Assembly: GCF_027887165.1 (NCBI RefSeq) | Contig: NC_077227.1 | Span: 66,598,607-66,662,606, forward strand | Source of the DNA: Monodelphis domestica | Taxonomy: Eukaryota > Chordata > Mammalia > Didelphimorphia > Didelphidae | Length of the DNA stretch: 64,000 nucleotides | Direction: 5' to 3' | Part shown: in pieces, positions 58,165 to 64,000 of the stretch | Numbering within the stretch: position 1 is the first letter of the stretch | How the letters are laid out: the number at the start of each line of letters is the position of its first letter | Program-made: the position numbers and the translations under genes | The notes under the pieces: model-generated | Database searches by the model: none | Seen by the model: the letters and a program-made list of their open reading frames with translations, nothing else | Told to the model about the DNA's origin: nothing

Positions 58165-59370
58165 ATCACCACTCTCAAAATTCAGCTTTTGTGTCTGTCC
58201 ATTGACAAAATTGTTTGTTATTAATGCTACCATACAGGCACCTCTCATCAGCTTAATATCTTCATGGGAGAGGTCAACACAGCATGGGAAGCTTCAGTCA
58301 ACAGAGAAGGTAGAGTTATTTTTCCTTTTTAGACATTAATTTATTCATGTTCATAAGTAATCAAATATTAGGATTTTCTCCTAATCCTAAATTCTCCTAA
58401 TCCTAAAGAAGCTACTTCTATTACCAGATGTCCACAAAGTGATATACTCCAGCTCCATGGATGTCATACCAAAATATTATATCTATAAATTTTCATGTGT
58501 TATTCTTGATCATGTTTCCTTGATTATAATGCCTGTTCTCAGAGATTTTGACAAACAGGACCTTAAGCAAACTCAGTATCCTTCTTAAGCACCACACTCT
58601 TGGCCCATTTGTGAAAGGACTGCCTAGTCAACAAACCCCCAAAAGAACTTTTAAATGTGACCATTATGCCCAGGGCCAATGATTTCTAGAAAAATCCTAG
58701 GTTGCCATATAAATCATTTTAATAGACCTTTTTATTCCTTGAAATGTAGAGTTAGCTAGTAATGAATAAAATAAATCATTGTCTCTTTTAATAAAAACCC
58801 TGAATATCAAGTCTCAAAAATGTTACTGGATTTCAATCATAAATTTAAAATTACTCAAAGTGGCTAATTGTTTATATAAGAATCACAGCTTAAACATCTT
58901 AAATGCTATTATTCCCAATGTAATTATCATACTTGGTTTGGGGGAGGGGTTGACTGCTTTTGAAAAATATGGCTTCATGTATCTTATTAGTTGTACAATG
59001 ATTTTGACCTAAATGTGTCTCTCTCTTTCTTTTATGGCTAATAAAATAATATCAAATAATTTTAATTAAGTATGGATCACTATATTTACTTTTGTCTTTA
59101 TATCTACTTTTTGTGTTTCTTTCCTGACATACCTAGCCTATGTTTTTGTTGCTGTTTTTTTTTTGAGGCAAAACAAGATGCCAGTGGTAAGAATTCTAAT
59201 TCATGACCTTCATATTGGAGTTAGGAGTAGGTAACCTATTAGGTCACAAGTGAATAGATTCACCGGAGGAAAAACTCCTGTTTTCCTAATTAAATGAATG
59301 ATATTGACAATGGATAGGGGACAAAAGAGCTAGTTATGTGATTTGCCACCATACTTCAAAAATCTGTTGT
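58165..59370. other. Intergenic DNA, nothing recognised
   Basis: No gene-like content. A T-run lies near 59155. Confidence 0.5.
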
Positions 59371-59375
59371 GTGAG

Positions 59376-59572
59376 AGCAACTAGGTGGCACAGTGGATTG
59401 AAAGGCATACCGAGAGATTGAAGGTATTGGGTTCAAATCTGGCCTCAGATGCTTCTTAGTTGTGTGCCAATAGGCAAGTCATTTAGTCCCCATTGCCTAG
59501 CCCTTATAGCTCTTCTGCCTTGGAACCAATATGCAGTTTTGATTCTAAAACACAATGTACAGGCTTAAAAAA
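59376..59572 (+). mobile_element. CORE-SINE (MAR1/WSINE1-like), near full length
   Basis: 'agcaactaggtggcacagtg' (head), 'gggttcaaatctggcc' (B box), 'agtccccattgcctagccct' and 'ttctgccttggaaccaatat' follow the same order as the 57951 copy, but with a different 5' head variant. Confidence 0.85.
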
Positions 59573-59574
59573 TA

Positions 59575-60275
59575 TTGGTTAGTCTATGTTTGATTTGGCA
59601 CCAAGAATATTATTAGTTCTATGCCTAGAAATCAAAATAAGGTCCTCAAAGCTAAAATTTCTTGATTCTTTCACTGTGTTAATTTCCTACAAGTCCTTCA
59701 CATAAAGAAACAAAAGAAAGAGGACATTGTTAGGTATAGGGGTTTACCTATGAGTGTTAGGCGTGTAAAGAAACAAAAGGCTATGAAATATGTATTTTTG
59801 TTGTGAGATTCTCTGAAAAGAAAATGACAATAAGAATTGTAACTAATTACCACTTTTAAAAAAATGTACAATGTCTTTAATTTGGGAGGAAATCACTTAT
59901 AGAAATTAGAAGTAGTTATATGCATCAAAATAATCCATAATGCTGTGGAAAGTATTAAGATAAGAAAATTGTGTTTGAGATTGTTGCAGTCTATGTCAAC
60001 ATTATTAAGTAGGTAAAATGCCTTCAGTTTCTTTCCATTCACAACTTCAATATCCTTATGGCAACTCTACATGTATTATGTTAGAAGAAATACTGAGCTT
60101 CCCTTAGAATCATGAAAACTTAGATTTAAATTCTGCTTCTGCTACTACTAGGTGCCACAATCTCTCAGACATTACTCCAAGACTAAAGATTCCAGAGTAG
60201 TACTTCAAAATCTTTTCATGTTTCCTCAAATTTCCAATGGTTTCTTCTACATCCAGCTTCTTATATAAGACCCTG
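59575..60275. other. Intergenic DNA, nothing recognised
   Basis: The minus-strand frame at 60110-60331 (73 codons) is charged and helical-looking but has no recognisable domain. It adjoins the probable LINE relic and is likely fortuitous. Confidence 0.4.
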
Positions 60276-60279
60276 ACCT

Positions 60280-60720
60280 CATCTCTTTCAGAAAAAACTG
60301 GACCATTTACTTTCTTCTCATTGATCTTCACCTTGTATAACTCAGATGCCTTCTGCCACTATTTTCTCCTTTATTAGTCTCACAAACAAAGGTGAAACTA
60401 ATAATGAAGGTCTTTTAGTCCTTAAGGCAAAGCTTTCTCCCTGCACTAGTGGTCTCCTACCATTCCATTTAGTACAAATGATTGTGCTTTCTGTCATTCA
60501 CAGTCACTTTTATTCAAGCTCCTCTCCCTATATACTTATTTCTCCCATATTGCCTATAAATACAGCCATGTCTACTCCATCCTCAACAAAACCTTCACTT
60601 GTTTCTTCCATCCAAAATATTATCCTATATTTTTTGTACTTTCTGTGACCAAATTCCCTAAGACTCTCTCCAGCAGATGCCTACACATCATATCCTTCCA
60701 TTCTCTTAAACAGAATATTG
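60280..60720 (+). mobile_element. Probable L2/CR1-type LINE relic
   Basis: 'cttcacttgtttcttccatc', 'ttgtactttctgtgaccaaa' and 'cagatgcctacacatcatat' match in order the common L2-type repeat remembered by 'ctttgtggctaaactccttg' and 'agatgcctccacttcc'. No frame survives. Confidence 0.4.
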
Positions 60721-60914
60721 TAACTTAATAGGAAATGAATCAATATGAAACCAAAAAGATGTGGGTTAAGTGTAAATTATATGCTGACTGACTGATTGAC
60801 CTGTAGTTTCTAATGAAATCTAAAGTTCCTTACACCAATTAAATCATAGATTGGGTATAAAAGTAGAAGAGAGTCAGAGGAAATATAATAGATCTTCAGA
60901 TAGCATAATTGCTT

Positions 60915-61480
60915 TTTAAAATTTATATTTTTTAAAAATTATCTCCAAACTCTACTTCTCTCCTTGTTCTCTACCTACCATTGAGAAGGCAAGAAATATG
61001 ATAAAATATGTATGAAATCATGCAAAACATATTTCCACATTAACCATGTGTAGAGAGTATATTCAACCATATTACCAAGCATACTTTCTCCAAATAACCA
61101 TCATGTTCTCAGTATGAAGGGTCATTTTTGATAAGAAAAAATATATAATCAGTAACTTAATCTAATTTCTTAGAAAAATACCTTCAGTAGAACTCATAAA
61201 TTCATATGAAAAGTGCTCTATAGACCCAGATTGAAAAAAAAACCCTAGGGAAAAGTATAAAATTTGGGCCTATATTTTATATAGTTATTCAAAATCATTC
61301 AGTATTTGTTAGAGGTACTTCTTGACTATTCTAATTTTTAATTAAAATTTTATTTCATTTAATGTTTTCTAATTACATGTAACATTTTTAACAATTTTTC
61401 AATTAAAAAATAATAAAAATTTCAAAGTCCAAATTTTCTCCCTCTCTCCTGTCCCTCCTTCTCCTTAAGGACTTAAGGAA
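60915..61480 (-). mobile_element. L1 3' UTR fragments, minus strand
   Basis: 60915-61150 ('aaaattatctccaaactcta', 'gtatgaaatcatgcaaaaca') and 61325-61480 ('tttaatgttttctaattaca', 'cctccttctcc') are minus-strand L1 3' UTR pieces of older subfamilies, similar to 44870-45010. Confidence 0.5.
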
Positions 61481-61489
61481 TTTGATATT

Positions 61490-61960
61490 AGTATATATGT
61501 GAAGTCATACACAACATGCTTCTCAGAGACTGATACATTATGACACAATTGAATGTAACAGATTTCTCTACTAGCAGCAATGCAATAATCCAGGACAATT
61601 CTGAGGGACTTATGAAAAAGAATGCTATTCACATTCAAAGGAAAAACTGTGGGAATAGAAACACACAAGAAAAAGAACTGCTTGATCACATGGTTCAATG
61701 GGGATAAGATTAGGGATGTAGACTCTAAGTGCAAATACAAAATATTAATAAATTATTGTTAAAATTAAATTATTACTAGACATATTAATAATGCAAATAT
61801 TAATAATATGGAAATAGGCCATGATCAATGGCACATATAAAACCCAGTGGAAATCCTCATTGGCTATGATGGGGGGCATGGGAAGAAGTGAAGGAAAGAA
61901 CATTAATAATATAACCATGGAAAAATATTCTAAATCAATTAATTAAATAAACATTTTCAA
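61490..61960 (+). mobile_element. L1 3' end, plus strand
   Basis: 'gcaatgcaataatccaggac', 'aattctgagggacttatgaa', 'aaaactgtgggaatagaaac', 'tcaatggcacatataaaacc' and a final A-rich stretch with AATAAA form a 5'-truncated sense L1 end. It abuts a minus-strand L1 piece, giving opposed orientations. Confidence 0.75.
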
Positions 61961-62245
61961 TTCATTGGAAAAAACATAGTTCTATATTTCTTATGTTGTA
62001 AAATAAAATGGAAATAAGATAAAATAATAAAAGAAAGAAATTAGGAAAAATATGCTTCAGTTTGCATTAAAGATTTATCATTTATTCCTCTGGAGGTGGT
62101 CTTTTTCATCAGAGTTCTTATGGAATAGTTTTGAGGTTTATTATATATAATGTTCTTCCACTTCTGCTCATTTAAATCTGGATTAGATCATATAGTCTTC
62201 CCAGGTTTTTTTTTTATTTTGTTTTGTTTTTAACACCCTGGTTAG

Positions 62246-62440
62246 AGCAGCTAGGTAGTACAGTAGATACAGAGCCAGGACTAGAGCAGGAAGGACATGG
62301 GTTCAAAGCTGGCCTCAGAAACTTCCTAGCTGTGTGACTCTGGACAAGACACATAATACTAATTGTCTAGCCCTTTCTGCTTATTTCTCTTAAATCAATA
62401 TTTAGTATCAATTTTTAAGATAGAAGATAATTTTTTAAAA
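62246..62440 (+). mobile_element. CORE-SINE (MAR1/WSINE1-like)
   Basis: 'gagcagctaggtagtacagt', 'tgggttcaaagctggcctca', 'gaaacttcctagctgtgtga' and 'ttctgcttatttctcttaaa' give the full order from head to tail. Moderately diverged. Confidence 0.8.
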
Positions 62441-62459
62441 AAGAAAACATCTTGCTTGT

Positions 62460-63765
62460 CATTTCTTTTTTATTTTTAAATTATTGTTAATAATTTATTT
62501 TTAGTTCCAGATTATTTCCCTGCTTTTCAACCCTACCCAATTTACTGAAAAAGACAAGCAATATTACAATTATACATGAGAATAATGCAAAACAAATGTT
62601 TGTATTAGTCATCTTGTAAAAAAAAAGAATGAATGAAAATTATACTTAAATTTGTATTCAGAGTTCTTCAGTTCTTTCTATCGAGATGGATAACATGTTT
62701 TCATCATGAGTGATTTGGAATTAATTTTTCTTGCCCCACAGTATTGATGAGAGTATCAAGCCTTTCACAGATGATTATCATTACAACATTGCTGTTACTG
62801 TGCACACTGATAATCCTGTTCTTATTACCTCACTGTTTAAAAACTTTTCTTTTCATCATTTCCCACAACTAAATAGAACTCCATCACAATCATAGGTAAC
62901 AATTTGTCCAGTTATTCCCCAATTAATGAGCATCTCTTCAATCTCCAATTCTTTGCCAGCAAAAAAACAATAATTTTTATACATATGGATCTTTCTCCTT
63001 TTCCTTTGATTTCTTTAGGCTATAAACCTAGTAGTAATATTACTGGATCAGTGGGTATGAATAGCTCCCAATTGTTCTCCACAGTGTTTGGAGTAGTTCA
63101 CCATTCTAACAATTCACAAATATACATTTTCCCTCATCCACTCCAATATTTGCCATTTTTATAGATGTGAGAAGGCATCATAAATTTTTTTTATTTGCCT
63201 TTCTATGATGAATAGTAATTTAACGATTTTTGTGACCATTGATAATTTTGATTTTTTCTTCTGAAAGCTGGTTGTTCATATATGTAAATATTTATTAACT
63301 TTGGAATGTATCTTATTCTGTAATCATTTATATTTCTTGATTAGTTACAAATACTTTCTTTACTTATAGAACTGGCAGTTACATTTTTCTGTGGTCCTCT
63401 AATGTATTTTCACACTTTATGTCTAAGTTACTTATCCATTTTGACTTTATCTTGATAAGTGATGTGAAATGTTACTCTATGTCTAGTTTCTGCTAACCTG
63501 CTTTCCAGGTTTTCCTAGCAATTGTTCTGAAATATTAAGATATTGTCACAAAAGTTTGGATCTTTGTGATTATTAGGCATTAGTTTGCTAAGATTATTGC
63601 TACTGTATATTGTATAACAAATCTACTCCAATATATGCCTTACTATTTCTTAGCCATTATAAAATCGTTTCAATGATTAACACTTCATAATATAGTTTGA
63701 AATGTGGATCTGCTAGATTGCTATCCCATTTTTATTGATTTCCCTGATATTCTTTTGTGTGTGTA
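62460..63765 (-). mobile_element. Old L1 3' half
   Basis: The minus-strand 3' UTR (62460-62840) and ORF2 C-terminal region (62840-63740) are in the usual order: 'ccccaattaatgagcatctc', 'ataaacctagtagtaatatt', 'ttgactttatcttgataagt' and 'tatagtttgaaatgtggatc'. No open frame survives. Confidence 0.65.
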
Positions 63766-63769
63766 TGTG

Positions 63770-64000
63770 TGTGTTTTTTAAAACATTATTTTATTTGGTC
63801 ATTTTCATACATTATTCATTAGAAACATATCATTTTCTTTTCTCCCCCTACCAAACCGCCCCACCCACCACCCCTTCCCTAGCCGACATGCGATTCGTCT
63901 GGGTATCACATGTGTCCTTGCTCTGAACCCATTTCCTTGTTGTTTGTATTTGCATGAGGGTGCTCATTTAGCGTCTCTCCTCCATCATGTCCCCTCAACC
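63770..64000 (-). mobile_element. Younger L1 3' UTR, running off the window
   Basis: 'ttttatttggtcattttcat', 'ctagccgacatgcgattcgt' and 'tctcctccatcatgtcccct' are close to the L1-A and L1-B 3' UTRs. It inserted in the old L1 to its left and continues past the window end. Confidence 0.85.

Noticed and set aside
60110-60331. Charged 73-codon minus-strand frame
   Set aside because: No known domain is recognisable and it lies next to a probable LINE relic.

Overview
The window is non-coding, AT-rich, repeat-packed vertebrate DNA with no recognisable intact host gene. The repeats point to a marsupial, most likely a didelphid opossum (inference). They are a marsupial-type L1 with a long G-rich spacer between ORF1 and ORF2, tRNA-derived CORE-SINEs of the MAR1/WSINE1 kind, ancient MIR, L2 and L3/CR1 relics, a non-L1 LINE of RTE/RTE-X type, and an OposCharlie (OC1)-like hAT remnant. 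Family names come from memory; no database was searched.

Layout. 1-222 and about 10037-10140 are the halves of an old L1 3' end split by a full-length minus-strand L1 (L1-A, 223-10036). L1-A itself holds a 2.67 kb RTE-type LINE (4866-7535). 10.3-15.7 kb has MIR and L2 relics, a 5'-inverted L1 and AT-rich DNA. 15.75-17.98 kb is a minus-strand retropseudogene of the mitochondrial chaperonin HSPD1 (HSP60). Its 3' UTR has been invaded by two long (TTATA)n arrays and a 654-bp tandem duplication, and an LTR-like fossil abuts its 5' edge. 18.5-28 kb is mostly relic L1, microsatellites and featureless AT-rich DNA. 28-36.2 kb is a mosaic of minus-strand L1 pieces broken up by solo LTR-like fossils, a SINE and an unclassified 1-kb block. 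37.78-44.14 kb is a full-length, nearly intact minus-strand L1 (L1-B): ORF1 is open and ORF2 has a single in-frame stop. 44.87-49.44 kb is an older, internally deleted L1 (L1-C) with an LTR-like fossil inside it. 49.5-62.4 kb is sparse, with L1 3' ends, L3/CR1, MIR, SINEs and the OC1-like element. From 62.46 kb to the window end an old L1 is followed by a younger L1 3' end that runs off the edge.

The coding capacity belongs to mobile elements: L1 ORF1p (RNA-binding chaperone) and ORF2p (endonuclease plus reverse transcriptase), RTE-type endonuclease/RT remnants, and the broken HSPD1 copy. L1 machinery probably also made the HSPD1 retrocopy and the SINE insertions. I found no evidence for a novel multi-gene system. 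The strongest leads are the HSPD1 retrocopy with its pentanucleotide expansion, the nearly intact L1-B, the nested RTE-in-L1-in-L1, and the hAT remnant with an 8-bp target duplication.
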